Origin: Mauremys mutica
Lineage: Eukaryota; Chordata; Testudines; Geoemydidae
Assembly (NCBI RefSeq): GCF_020497125.1
Contig: NC_059073.1
Span: 19,489,225-19,553,224 of the forward strand
DNA: 64,000 nucleotides
Reading direction: 5' to 3'
Shown: in pieces, positions 44,092 through 56,030 of the stretch
Layout of the letters: each line of letters starts with the position of its first letter
How positions within the stretch are numbered: position 1 is the stretch's first letter
Notes under the pieces: generated by a model
Seen by the model: only the letters and a program-made list of their open reading frames with translations
Told to the model about the DNA's origin: nothing
Databases searched by the model: none
Position numbers and translations under genes: made by a program

Positions 44092-46271
44092 CTCATGACT
44101 GAATTTAGTCTCCAGGTTTCGCACACCTGGGCTAATTTAATTTTCTATAATATTTTTGGTCAAATATTTACTAACACATAACATGTCCTTTTTGAAATTT
44201 ATTCCGAAGTTATAATGCTTTTCTTAGGCTCTTCATGCTTAAGAACCATCATCACTGCGAACCTCAGACTTCCCACGTTCACTCCCTTAGCAGCTCAGAC
44301 ACGTGAAACATTGTAAATTTAAACACAAAAAGAGATGTTCCCCTTATTCCTGAGATTTTTTTGGTCTTTGCAAGGAAGAGCCAATGGCTGCTTCCATTCT
44401 CTGATTCTCCTAGCCTGCTTCTCTAACTCTCCAGCTCTGCTTACCACAGAGACCCTGGGAAGTCAAGGAAAAAGGAATAGGCTCTGGTGGTCCTGGGGGA
44501 GAGATCTGTGTCCTTCTGGCTGGGGATGTTCTGGGTCCATTTGCCAGTGCAGCATGCCATTGCCTCCCTTGAGTGCTGGCTTAAGGAAATGTGGCACAAT
44601 TGCTTTTCCTCCCTTAGGACACTGTCACGTGGAGTTCCATAGGTTTCCGTCTCTTCTCCTTTCCCGTTCATTGTGTGTCTGGGCTCATTAGGAAGTATGG
44701 ACTATTCAATGGATTTATTTATATTGATGTAACTAAGAGCAGCGTTTGACACGTATGCTTGCAAAATATGGCGTGGCCTTGGATTTGGTATTGTGGTAGA
44801 GTTCTTGAGAAGATATCTATATTTAGCCCTAGCTAACTGGAAGGAGTTTAAATACAAAAAATGTATGACCTGGCATATTGGTAATTTTATTTTAACAATA
44901 AGCAACACTAGACGAAGCAATTTTCAGAGTAATCTCAAGCTATTTAGCTTGCTGCACTGTGAAAGCAAATGGAGAGGAGCCAATATCCCCTGAAGTCAAC
45001 CTGGCTTTGGCTGCTGCTTCTTGTCTCTTCTGTTGTTGTCTCTCTTATGAGCTGTGGTTCTGGGGGACATCAACTAACTGGAAGGAATTGTTGCTGAACT
45101 GACATGAAGAAGTTGGTGGACCCAATACCCAAAGTATCAGAAACCTGCTTTTCAACTGGTGATGAAAAGGTCAAGGTTGTTTTACAGGCCAAATGGCTGG
45201 ATTTGAAGTGGACAGTTGGGTGTGTGCTCTTTGAAGTTTGGAACTGATAAAAGCTGAGCCAGAAAGATCAAGCAATAGGTTTCAGGCGCTGAGACAATAA
45301 ACGTGTATACATACATTCCTGCAAGTAGTTTCAGAAGTAGATGTTTAAAGTACCATCCTGCAAGGTCTTAGAACTCTAGGGTATTTTTAAAATCTTCAAA
45401 TATTGTATGAAAAAGAGAGAGAAGGCAGTGGAGTCAAGTCCTGGGGTGAAGTAGAAGGAAACAGTTGAGTGCATGAACTGAACGTTACATTATCAATCTC
45501 TAGCGATGAAATCCTGGCGTGGCAAGGTCACACCTCTTCTCCAGTACAGTATGCAGAGCATGAGCTGTTTCATCCAGGAGGGAGAGGATTCAGAGTGTAT
45601 TGCCAAAATGTGGTGGTTCAGAAGGACTTTATAGTCAAGGAGAGAGCACAAGTTCTCTCAAGAGGCTAATGAGTGAAATATTCTCAGTCAGCCCTCTAAC
45701 TCAAATACTGGTGTATGGCAGGACTTAATTATATGCTCCATACTAGGGGCATGTTGAATCACTGGATGTTAGATAAATGATATCCGGCTCCTCATTGCAG
45801 CTGTTTAGCTTGCACTTAAAGTGGGGACCTTGAGATGTGCTTAATAATCTTAAAAGCAAGCTCAGTGTTAATGTGTTTATTTTTAAAATGTCACAGCGAC
45901 TGAAATAGCTCGAGCAAATTAAAGTGTGGTGGTCTCCATTAACATCTTGAACATTTTGTCCTTGCAAGTAGTTAACTTCGCCCTGGTTTTTACCATAAGT
46001 ACCCTGATAATACAAATTACTTCCAAACTTTCAGCGTGACCAGCTTGCACTGTTGTATGAAGGGTCCCACAGCATGTGGTGTTTGTCTTCAGGTCCCAGT
46101 TCCTGAAGCCAGGTGAAGATTTCAGTTTTTATTAAAAAAATATAAGCAATTTCCTAGCCCCTCGTGGTGGTGGAGAAAAGCTAGAGAGCAGGAATACAAA
46201 AAGCACCAAAACACCCAATTTTTTTAAAATGATCTCATGCTTTTTAAGATAGTCTCATGATTATTTGAGGC
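44092..46271. other. Unique intronic sequence
   Basis: Over 2 kb with no recognised element or coding signal. Confidence 0.45.
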
Positions 46272-46598
46272 ATAGGCACCAACTTTTACTTTTCCCTGGG
46301 GATGCTCCGCCCTCATTCTATTGGTTTCTGCCCCCACTCCACCCTGTCCCCAAGGCCCTGGCCCACCCGCCTCTTGCTGGCCTCCACCCTCCCCCAAGCC
46401 TCTCCCTGAGATGCTAAACAGCTGTTTGGCGGCATCCTCGAACAGCTGTTTGGCGGTGCCCTCGATTAACTGATAGGGGCGCCACTAAACAGCTGATTGG
46501 CAGCACTGCTGAACAGCTGTGGCTGGTGGGTGCTGAGCACCAAGAGTTTTTTTGGTGGGTGCTCCAACCCCAGAGCACCCACAGAATCAGCACCTATG
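46272..46598. mobile_element. Non-autonomous hAT-type element (CATAGGCACC ends)
   Basis: The 327-bp element has ends CATAGGCACCAACTTT and GAATCAGCACCTATG. Flanking 8-mers ATTTGAGG and ATCTGGGG match at 6 of 8. It contains a short tandem of AACAGCTGTTTGGCGG-like units. Sister of 35765-36105. Confidence 0.82.
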
Positions 46599-46944
46599 AT
46601 CTGGGGGCCTTGCTCATGATTTTTCAGTGTTTGAGGTTGGCAAATATTCTGATGGCCAGCCCTGTGCACATAGGTATCCTGTTAAATCAGAATAACAAAA
46701 TGACCCTTTTCTGTGGCATTAAAAGTTAGGTTCAGAAAACTACCATGTGGGTGCTGTGGGAAGCTTTCACTTTCATGTCCCTTTTTATTCATCACTCCTG
46801 AAAATAAGAGATTATGTCAAGCATTTGACTCATAGTTACATTATCAGCCCTGTGCTACATCAGGTAATCTGACTCTGTATCTCATGTGTGTTTGGCCTAA
46901 TTTTTGTTGAATCAAGAAGCAAGTTGAGAACTTGAATATGAAGA

Positions 46945-47160
46945 CATTAAGGGCCTGATCCAAAACCCATTGCAGTCAGTGTAAATATCTGGCAGTCCTG
47001 ACAATTAAAAAAATAAAAGTTGGTTCAGGTAAAGTTTGGTGGAATTTTCTCAAATTGTTGGTGAATTGAAAGAGTCTGTTTTGGAGCTGTACCGGAGCAG
47101 GGATTTGAAGTTGGGTCTTCCACATCGCAAGTAAGTGCCCTAACCACTGGGCTAAAGGGT
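46945..47160 (-). mobile_element. tRNA-derived SINE, minus strand
   Basis: On the minus strand the head reads TTAGCCCAGTGGTTAGGGCA (A box) and GACCCAACTTCAAATCCC (B box), at about 47095-47158. The body to the left is diverged. Read as a SINE head, not a functional tRNA gene, because no cloverleaf completes. Confidence 0.6.
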
Positions 47161-47233
47161 ATTTGGGGAGGGGGTTGGGCCTGTCAGCAGCCCCACCCTC
47201 TTCTCCTCCAGCCATTTGGTGAAAGGCTTAAAC

Positions 47234-47576
47234 CAGGGGTCCCCAACCCCCGGTCCGCGGCCCGGTACCGGTCCGCGGCCTCTTAGAAACTGGGCCGCGA
47301 ACCGACCCAGTGGACCTCCCGCAGGCGTGCCTGCGGGAGGTCTACCCGAGCCGCGGGACGAGCGCTCCCTCCGCAGGCATGCCTGCGGGAGGTCCGCTGC
47401 TCCCGGGGCTCCGGTAGACCTCCCGCAGGCATGACTGCGGACGGTTCGCTGGTCGCGCGGCTCAGCTGGACCGCCCGCAGGCACGCCTGCGGGAGGTCCA
47501 CCGGCTCCGGTTGAGCTGAGCCGCGGGACAAGCGCTCCCAACCAGTCCCTGGTCCTCAAAAGGTTGGGGACCCCTG
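47234..47576. mobile_element. Non-autonomous hAT element, perfect 8-bp duplication
   Basis: The 343-bp element has ends CAGGGGTCCCCAACC and GGTTGGGGACCCCTG. It is flanked by identical GCTTAAAC (47226-47233 and 47577-47584). Next to the ends lie GGTCCGCGGCCCGGTACC motifs. The core consists of alternating GACCTCCCGCAGGC and GCCTGCGGGAGGTC units also found in the differently ended hAT copies at 19754 and 34466. Confidence 0.93.
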
Positions 47577-47584
47577 GCTTAAAC

Positions 47585-48839
47585 TATTAGTGTCAAATTC
47601 ACAGATAGTTTCAAGTTTACCAAACCGGATTTTTGTCACATAAACTATTCATCCAAGAAACTTTGTCCAGCTCTGAGCAGAGGAGGAGCAAAGTCAGGTC
47701 TGATTGGCTCCTGTTGGGGCATCTTAGCCTTCCCATGCCCGCAACAAAAACTAGTAAAGAAGAGAAGTGCTGTAAGCAGGGCCAATTGTGTGGACTGGCC
47801 CACCCAATCAAAACCTTCCTCCCAAATTCAAACAGAATTTGAACTGAAACGTCTTTGGATCAAGACTCCATGTCGTTGTGGGTTTTCTGTCTCTGGTTTT
47901 CACCCACCAAATACCAAATTAACCCACAACTGATTTTTAGACAGACAATGAAACTCTGTGACAACTTGGCCAGAAGTAACAATGAGTGACCAACTCTGGA
48001 GTAATTTGCACCAACTCTGGAGTAATTTGTGCTGCATTTTAAATAATTAAGCAGTATTAGGAATCATTTTAAGCTGGGTCTGTGCTATGACAAATCCAAA
48101 CAAACAGACATTGTTATAAAAACACAAGCCCACCTTCCACGAGGAATCAGAGACTCTCAAGACTGAACAGATCGATCGGATCATCTAGTCTACCTCTCTC
48201 AGAGGAGAGAATCATGCCCCATAGCACATTTACTCATTTTTTTCCCAGACTTATGTTAAACGAGCCACCAGTTCCCATAAGAAATTACTGTCGCAGAATG
48301 AGGAGGGAGGAAAATTGCATGCCCTATACATTAACTCTTGAACAGGAATTAGAAGGTATTTATGGTGTCCCATTATACAAAAACTATGGGCCAAATTCTC
48401 CAATTTGCTAAGGCTACTTTGCACTCTTACACCAGCCACTCTCCTCCTGCAGCCTAAGGGGAGGAGAGGGCAGGGCTGGGAGGCATGGCAGGGCTGAGCT
48501 CCACTTCTCTCAAGCCTCCACTGTTGTAAGGGAACTTACTTCAGCGTTACCAGTGGCCTGAATTAGAGGATGCCCTTTTTAGTCTAACTTATAGTGGAGC
48601 CAAGAGACCCATAACCATGGAACAGCAACTGGCTCCTGGCCGCCATTGCTCTCCAATACCTCCAACTGCAAAGTAGTGGAGAATCTTTCCAACCTCTGAA
48701 TAGCATGGCTGAACAATAGTTAAACTGGGGACATTATTGAAAGGTGCAAAGAGGAAGAGGGATTGATCAGTCTTGATAAATGGTGTGTGATTGAAGTAAT
48801 AGGATGAGACCCAGAAAGTAAAAGTTGGGCTAGACCTCA
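47585..48839. other. Mostly unique sequence with small repeats
   Basis: A 19-20-bp unit CCAACTCTGGAGTAATTTG is tandemly duplicated at about 47992-48031. A faint CR1 3'-end-like trace (GGATCATCTAGTCTACCTCT) lies at about 48178-48200. Otherwise unique. Confidence 0.4.
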
Positions 48840-48990
48840 GGAAAAGCATCGTGAAGTGTTTTTAGACTGCAGCATAGTCCATTGGGAAACAATGGAAACC
48901 CTGTTGCTTGGCATATATAAAATTAGACTAGACAAAACCTAAAAAATGTACTTTAAGCATCATAGACTAGATGAGCTAATAGAGCGGTTG
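48840..48990 (+). mobile_element. CR1 3' UTR-like fragment
   Basis: AAAATTAGACTAGACAAAAC, AAAAATGTACTTTAAGCATC and ACTAGATGAGCTAATAGAG resemble the last part of a CR1 copy, strongly diverged. Confidence 0.4.
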
Positions 48991-49299
48991 CTATTTTTGT
49001 AAAGAAGGGAATCAGAGTTTTCCAGGTGACTACTTTGTTGCTAACAATAGAATCCACAGTGACTGGCGAAGCCAGAAGTTGAAATGCCCTTGAATCCTGA
49101 CAAAATGAGTGTCATCTGTACATTCTGTTCTAGGAACTGTGAATCAGTTCTGTGCATGTGAGAGCTAGAATTCTGCCAAATGCATGATGGTTGTTTAAGA
49201 ACCAAAGCAGATATTCAATGGGAGAGGGGTGCATGGAAAATAATGAATGAAGAACTGGGATTAGATATGGCTTGCAATGCCATATGGCAGCAAAAATGG

Positions 49300-49870
49300 C
49301 CGGTGTCATTTTGGGCTTCATAACAGAGACATCCTGTGATGAAGCAAGGAGATACTAACTCTTCTCTATACCTCACTGGGGAGAATGCACTTTAACTCTG
49401 GCCACCTTAGTCCCAGAAGAGGGTCAACAAACTCACAGGGAACTGTGAAAAGAGCTACACAAATCATTAGAGGGCTGGGGAGACTGGCTAATGAGGAAAG
49501 ATTTAAAAGAACCAAATATGATTGCTTGGCTCAACAGCAGCCTGAGGGTGGGGAGATGTATGATGATACCCTGCAAGTGCTGGAAGGGCATCAATGTCGA
49601 GGAAGGGGAGAGGATTTAATTGCAGTCTTAAAACAGCATATAACTAAGAGGAAAATGATGACATTGAAAGAAGCTTTTGGAAATCTATCTAATGGTAAAA
49701 TCTAGTCAGCTATGGAGGAGTCTCCCAATGGATGTGGTGGAAGCCCCATCATTTGGGATGTTTAAAACAAGGTTTTGAAAAAGAACCAGAAAATGTATGG
49801 TAGGGACCATCCCTACATGGCTAGGATGGTCGAGAAGGCTTAGTGACGGGAGGAGTTCTCCAGTGTTATT
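49300..49870 (+). mobile_element. Decayed CR1 ORF2 C-terminal fragment
   Basis: AAAAGAGCTACACAAATCAT, AGAGGGCTGGGGAGACTGGC and AATGAGGAAAGATTTAAAAG correspond to the [16 protein letters not shown] segment of CR1. GAGGATTTAATTGCAGTCTT corresponds to GDLI.V, and ATGTGGTGGAAGCCCCATCA to the last codons. An indel-rich pseudogene. Confidence 0.65.
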
Positions 49871-49888
49871 TTCTAAAATTCATGTAAT

Positions 49889-50014
49889 TGGCCTCAGCAA
49901 AGCACTTAAGGATACACTTAACTTTAAGCATGTGAGTAGTCCTACTAATCTTGATTGAGCTAGTCGTGCAGCTAAAGTTAAGCACCTGCTTAAGTGCTTT
50001 GCTGGATTGGGGTC
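49889..50014. mobile_element. Palindromic MITE (AAAGCACTTAAG family), full copy
   Basis: Left arm: TTGGCCTCAGCAAAGCACTT, AACTTTAAGCATGTGAGTAG. Right arm: GCTAAAGTTAAGCACCTGCT, TAAGTGCTTTGCTGGATTGG. The best-preserved copy of this family in the window. Confidence 0.75.
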
Positions 50015-52645
50015 TTGGTGCAGAATTATTAAATCATTTTCATTTTTTTAAAAATGCATTGAAAGATTCCAAATTTTGTCCCGTTTAAGCTGATGGAATT
50101 GCCTTAATGGGGATCTTGCTTTAAACCCCCACTGCCACCACCCACCGTGTTATGTTTTCTCCTGGAAGTTGGATAGAATTGTCCTTATTTGAAACCGTCA
50201 AGTTAAACCGGGATAATACAATCAGAGATATGAATGTGTCAATTGAGCAAATGGGGTCATCGTATATTATGTCAAACAACATTGTTGCAGATACTGGTGA
50301 AACGTTTCAGGAATAATAATCGGGCTGCTCTGGAGAAGGCTGATAACCTCCTCCAAAGACTTCAACTTCAGACTTCAAATAAAATATTGCTTGCTTATGG
50401 ATGATCATCCTGACTTTCTGAATGCTGATTAATTGCTTATGGTAATGCAGAGGGAAAAATACGCTAAAGTCAAGTCAAATTTACATAGGTACAATACCAC
50501 TGGGTGCATAAATCAGAGTTCTCATGATATGAAGACCTCTGAATTGCTTATCCGAGGTTTGCCTTCAAGGAGGAGATGATTCATTTGCCCTCCCAGCCCC
50601 TCTCATTAATTCATAAGCGACAGCGGACTGGTGGTGAGGATGGAGCTTATCAGCATCTCATCAAAAGGATGGTCTTCAGCTGTCCCTGAGCTGGACTCAG
50701 TGTGTCTGCTGGGAAAGGCAGTGAGGGTGCAGTGACCCAGTCCTCCCGACACAGCTCTTCTAAACGGGATGCTTCCTGAGTAACCCGACTAGTGCTGGTG
50801 CAGTGTTTACTGATCCAGTGGGGCCATGTCTGGGTGGGTGGCTATGATGTCACCTCCAGCAACAAGTGATTGTCAGACCACTCCAGGAGTGCATGCAACA
50901 CCTTGCCATGTTGTCCTTTTGTAACAAGAGCGGCTAATATTTATACTCTCCACAGCACCTTGGGAGGTATTATCTCTAATCCTGGCCTTCAGGAGTGCTG
51001 CCTCTAGCTGATGCTATCCCGTGTGGAGTGTGTTTGGGGCAGGCGGAGGGTAAGAGGTTTGTGAATTTGTTTCCTAACTTATTAACAGTGCAAAGCTGTA
51101 GCTCTCCACCTTTTAGCTATACAGTACTATGGAACTGACAGTCTGAGATCAGGGAAAGTGGAAAGGACACTGGCAGCTCACATTTGCCTTGAAATCTAGT
51201 TTAGTTTTGAATGAAGGTTCATATTGTTTCATATTCTATCTGCATTGGGTTGTGTATCTCACATGCGTACCCTTCCTAAAACAGCACCCTCGGCCTAGCC
51301 AGCCTAGTGGGAATAGAAGCTGAGTTAGATCATCTCCTGTGTCTCTCCTTCTCCATGAGCAAGGTCAGGGCAGCGCAAACCTAAAAAAGCTGGTTGTGTA
51401 TTCTGCATTGTGAGAAAAAGCACTTTTCCCTGCAGAGTGCCATAGGTTTGTCTTACAGTGCCACTGTGTTCGTGAGCAGGTCACTGCTGCTGGACTGATG
51501 TTGGCCGGAGAGAATTAATGTACAGTGAAGAGGATGGATGAACAAGAGAGTCTTTTTAATCCCTTTTGAGTGAAGATTTTTTATTTTCTTTACAAGACAA
51601 GCAGGTGGCTTTGGAAAGGGAGCCTGTGCTATTTGACCTGTTCTGATTTACTTTGTCTTGTGACCCACTGGTGACGCATGTTATCCACAGAGAAGAGCAG
51701 TCTGTTACATCCCCAGCTAAGGAGGTGTGGTTCTTTTGGTCAAGCTGTAGCAGCTCATGCTTTTAGCTGTAGAGATCCCCGATGCATCAGCCAAGGTTGC
51801 AAAATGACAGGTATGTCTCCAGAGTTAATGCAGGAAAACTCAGGCTGGGGAGAACATACAGAAGCTCTCTGTTCCGCCCCCACAACCATGCAGATCCTAG
51901 CTGATCCACTTAAATCTGAAGCGATGCATATGGAGGCTTTGTGTAGCTTAGTAGCATTGCCAGGGCTTCCTCTGCTATAGCAGCCCCTCGAAGCTCCCAT
52001 GGTAGGAGAGGGAAGGAAGAGAAATATTAATGTGGCCTCAGATGGCATTTACATTTTCAGAGATTCCCCATGAAGCAGAGGATCATGTGTAGTCCCAGGC
52101 CTGTTCCCTCCCCAGTTTCAGATCCTTGATCCTGCAGAAGGGTCTTTGCAGAATCCAGGGAAGGGAGATAGTACTGTGGAGAAGTCTGACCCCTCTGCTC
52201 AAAGCCACCAAACCTAGGACCACAATATGGCCCACTCAGCCCTTCTGCTGTTAAATCATTTCAAAGAGACAGGATATATAACAACCTGCCTGACTCAGCC
52301 ATACCGTGCAGCTAAAGGCAACAACCCGAGCACAGCATCCAGAATGTCCTCTCTTCTGTGATTTCAGATGGTTTAGACGCTGACTAGAATGTGAGAATAC
52401 ATTCCCATCCCTCACAGTCCCCGCCATGGGAGGGAATGGGAAGGGTTTGTGGAGGGATCAGCAGGAAGATGTTTAAAGAACCTCTGTGTGAATGATCCTG
52501 GTTTCCCAGGGAGTCCAAGGATTTCACCAGGTTTGCAGCTGGGCCCCATGGCTTTTCTCCCTTCAGCTACAGTGGTTGGAGATCTCCCCTCCTGTGGCTC
52601 TTAATTTGGGAAGGGATGATTCATGCTTTGGTTTCAGGCTTGGTT
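50015..52645. other. Unique intronic sequence
   Basis: About 2.6 kb without a recognised repeat or coding frame. Confidence 0.45.
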
Positions 52646-52861
52646 AATTCATAGATTCTAGGGCTGGAAGGGCTTCATGGCAGGACCAAATACTGTCTAA
52701 ACCATCCCTGATAGACATTTATCTAACCTACTCTTAAATATCTCCAGAGATGGAGATTCCACAACCTCCCTAGGCAGTTTATTCCAGTGTTTAACCACCC
52801 TGACAGTTAGGAACTTTTTCCTAATATTCAACCTAAGCCTCCCTTGCTGCAGTTTAAGTCA
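52646..52861 (-). mobile_element. CR1 LINE 3' end, minus strand
   Basis: TTCATAGATTCTAGGGCTGG, GATGGAGATTCCACAACCTC and ACTTTTTCCTAATATTCAAC are the complement of a CR1 3' end. It stops exactly where the next CR1 begins, so the second copy probably inserted here. Confidence 0.8.
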
Positions 52862-54706
52862 TAGAATCATAGAACTTAAGATCAGAAGGGACCATTATGA
52901 TCATCTAGTCTGACCTCCCGCAAGATGCAGGCCACAAAAGCTGACCCACCCACTCCTGAAATAATTCTCTCCCTTGACTCAGCTGTTGAAGTCCCCAAAT
53001 CCTGATTTAAAGATTTCAAGTAGCAGATAATCCTCCAGCAAGCGACCCCTGCCCCATGCTGCGGAGGAAGGCGAAAAACCTCCAGGGCCACTGCCAATCT
53101 ACCCTGGAGGAAAATTCCTTCCCGACCCCAAATATGGCGATCAGCTGAACCCCGAGCATTCGGGCAAGACTCTCCAGCTAGACAGGAAAAAGACTTTCAA
53201 TATCCTAGCCTTGACCCTCGGTACTAATTACCAGTGGCCACACGTTATTGACCTATTGACTAAATCACGTTATCCTATCAAACCATTCCCTCCATAAACT
53301 TATCAAGCTTAATCTTAAAGCCAGAGAGGTCCTTCGCCCCCACTGTTTCCCTCGGTAGGCTGTTCCAGAATTTCACTCCTCTGATGGTTAGAAACCTTCG
53401 TCTAATTTCAAGCCTAAACTTCCCGACTGCCAATTTATATCCATTTGTTCTCGTGTCCACATTAGTACTGAGCTGAAATAATTCCTCTCCCTCCCTGGTA
53501 TTTATCCCTCTGATATATTTAAAGAGAGCAATCATATCTCCTCTCAACCTTCTTTTGGTTAAGGAAAACAAACCGAGCTCCTCAAGTCTCCTTTCATACG
53601 ACAGGGTTTTCCATTCCTCGGATCATTCTAGTGGCCCTTCTTTGTACCTGTTCCAGTTTGAATTCATCCTTCTTAAACATGGGAGACCAAAACTGCACAC
53701 AGTACTCCAAATGAGGTCTCACCAACGCCTTGTATAACGGGACTAGCACCTCTTTATCTCTACTAGAAATACCTCGCCTAATGCATCCCAAGACCGCATT
53801 AGCTTTTTTAACGGCCACATCACATTGCCGACTCATAGTCATCCTGCGATCAACCAGGACTCCGAGGTCCTTCTCCTCTTCCGTTACTTCCAACTGGTGC
53901 GCCCCCAGCTTGTAACTAAAATTCCTGTTAGTCATCCCTAAATGCATAACCTTACACTTCTCACTATTGAATTTCATCCTATTACTAATACTCCAGTTTA
54001 CAAGGTCATCCAAATCTCCCTGGAGGATATCCCGATCCTTCTCCGAATTGGCAATACCTCCCAACTTCGTGTCATCCGCAAACTTTATCAGCCCACCCCT
54101 ACTTTTGGTTCCGAGGTCAGTGATAAATAGATTGAATAAGATCGGACACAAAACCGAACCTTGAGGAACTCCACTGGTAACCTCCCTCCAACCCAACAGA
54201 TCACCTTTCAATACGACCCGCTGCAGTCTCCCCTTTAACCAGTTCCTTATCCACCTCTGGATTTTCATTTCGATCCCCATCTTTTCCAATTTAACCAGTA
54301 ATTCTTCATGCAGTACCGTATCAAACGCCTTACTGAAATCAAGATATATTAGATCCACCGCATTTCCCTTGTCTAAAAAATCTGTTACTTTCTCAAAGAA
54401 GGAGATCAGGTTGGTTTGGCACGATCTACCTTTCGTAAAACCATGTTGTAATTTGTCCCAATTGCCATTGACCTCAAGGTCCGTAACTACTCTCTCTTTT
54501 AATATTTTTTCCATGACTTTACATACTACAGATGTTAAACTAACAGGCCTGTATTTACCCGGGTCACTTTTTTTCCCCTTCTTGAAAATAGGAACTATAT
54601 TAGCTAATCTCCAGTCAAACGGTACAACCCCCGAGTTTAAAGATTCGTTAAAAATCATCGCTAACGGGCTTGCAATTTCACTCGCCAATTCCTTTAATAT
54701 TCTAGG
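52862..54706 (-). mobile_element. CR1 LINE, long copy with a single frameshift
   Basis: The minus strand is open for 364 codons from 54688: a pre-RT segment (FNESLNSGVVPFDWRLANI), then PGKYRPVSL, GFTKGRSC, motif A LDFSKAFD (residues 116-123), motif B SGVPQGSVL and motif C FADD (203-206). One extra base in the GGG run at 53604-53606 shifts the frame. The remaining 97 codons (53571-53278) are in another frame and end at the normal stop. The roughly 415-bp 3' UTR down to 52862 is longer than in the copy at 21.5 kb, so this is a different CR1 subfamily. Confidence 0.94.
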
Positions 54707-54995
54707 ATGAAACAGGATCCGTGGCAGGGTCTGGGCAGCCAGGTGCTGCCCAGGCGAGCTCGGCGTGGTACGGGGTCCCTGCAGGGTCTGGGTCCTGGCT
54801 TCCCCCCGGCCCTCCCTCAGCAGGGTCCAGCCAGCCAGCAGGGATCAGGGGTCCCCATACAGCAGGGTCCAGGGTCAGGGTCCCTGTTCCCTGCTCCACA
54901 CCCAGCTCTCCGCTCCTGCCCCCATTCTGTGGAAGGGTCTTTGGGCAGAGGGTGCTGAGCGTAGGGGTTTGTGAGAGAGGTTAGGTGGGGGGCCC
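54707..54995. repeat. GC-rich GCAGGGTCCAGG-type repeat
   Basis: Short degenerate units of GCAGGGTC / CCAGGGTCAGG. Open frames occur in several frames by composition. Possibly the inner part of a decayed LTR element; not classified. Confidence 0.35.
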
Positions 54996-55076
54996 CGTGG
55001 TTCTCAACCTGTGGCCAGGTAACATTCTGTGGACCACATATGCGGCCCACAATGATAAATAGGTTGAGAACCTCTG
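54996..55076. mobile_element. Short MITE, GGTTCTCAACCTG ends
   Basis: An 81-bp element with GTGGTTCTCAACCTGTGGCC and TAGGTTGAGAACCTCTG as inverted ends. It carries hAT/Charlie-like termini but the flanks show no clear 8-bp match. Confidence 0.65.
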
Positions 55077-56030
55077 CTCTAGGGCTTGGCACTCTCGCCT
55101 GCCTGACAGTGGTAACGGACTCCCCAAGCCTTGCTCTCGCTCCAGCCCTGTTCCTAGTCTTGCTCCAGCCCTTCTCTCGCTCCAGCCTGACTCTGGACTC
55201 GAGTCTGGCTCTGACCCCTGGCACCAACCAGTAGGCCCAGCTGCCACAGCTCCAACTACTAGCGATGACCATCCCCATGTGTTTCTGACACCAACAAATA
55301 AAAGTCCAGTGTCCTTATATCAGGTCTCTGGCCCAAACTCTGGGCCCTATGGTTCTTGCATTCCCTTGGCTCAGGGCTTCCAATATCCTTATCCTCTTAT
55401 CTCTGTGTGGGGGCTTCACACCACCACTTCTGTTGGCTGGTAGGGGAACACAGGCCTTTCCCATACACCAGGTTCCAGTCCAGGGTCCCTATAGCCAGCA
55501 GCCAAGGTCTGCTCCACAAAATTCCTTGCTGCTGCCTCCCTGGACCTCCTCCTACCCAGATTTTCTTAGACCTTCTCCCCACAACCTCTAAATTCTCCCT
55601 TGTCTCATGCCAGGTCACCCCTGGAAGTCCCCAGTAGAATCTCAAAGTACCAGCTTAAGCCAATTTTCAGCCTTCTCAGGATTGGCTTTTCATCCCTCTC
55701 TGCTGCGGTTTCCCCTGCTTTGTTCCTTAACTGAACACTTCCCAGGGCTCTCTCCCTGGACGTCCAAATCCTGCCTTTCAGGGCACACCACCAGAGCCTT
55801 CTCCATCCTAGTGACTGCTCCAGGCCTCCCCTCCCCTTCGCCAGCCTCCTCTACTCAGGGTAGGATCCTAGGGCTTACTCTCCCCCTGAGTTTTCTCCCC
55901 ACAACCTCTCTAGTCACAGAGAGGGACTGCACAGTTCCTTCCTCTCCTCCCTACAGTCCCTTGCTTTCTTCTTTTCTTTTCCTGACATTTTATGGTTCAG
56001 CAGCCTCAGCATGAGAGGCTATGACTGCCA
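55077..56030. repeat. C/T-rich block, possible decayed LTR retroelement
   Basis: The first 180 bp hold CTCGCTCCAGCCCTG-type units and an AATAAAAG at about 55298, as in the R region of some Gypsy-type LTRs. The rest is pyrimidine-rich on the + strand with no recognisable gag or pol motif. Confidence 0.35.

Noticed and set aside
43174..44102. Open frames of about 110 codons in the G-rich element
   Set aside because: Low-complexity Gly/Pro/Leu translations of a minisatellite.
47095..47160. tRNA gene on -
   Set aside because: Same reasoning: SINE head, no paired acceptor stem.
53555..54710. Plus-strand frames opposite the second CR1
   Set aside because: Antisense shadows; no independent similarity.
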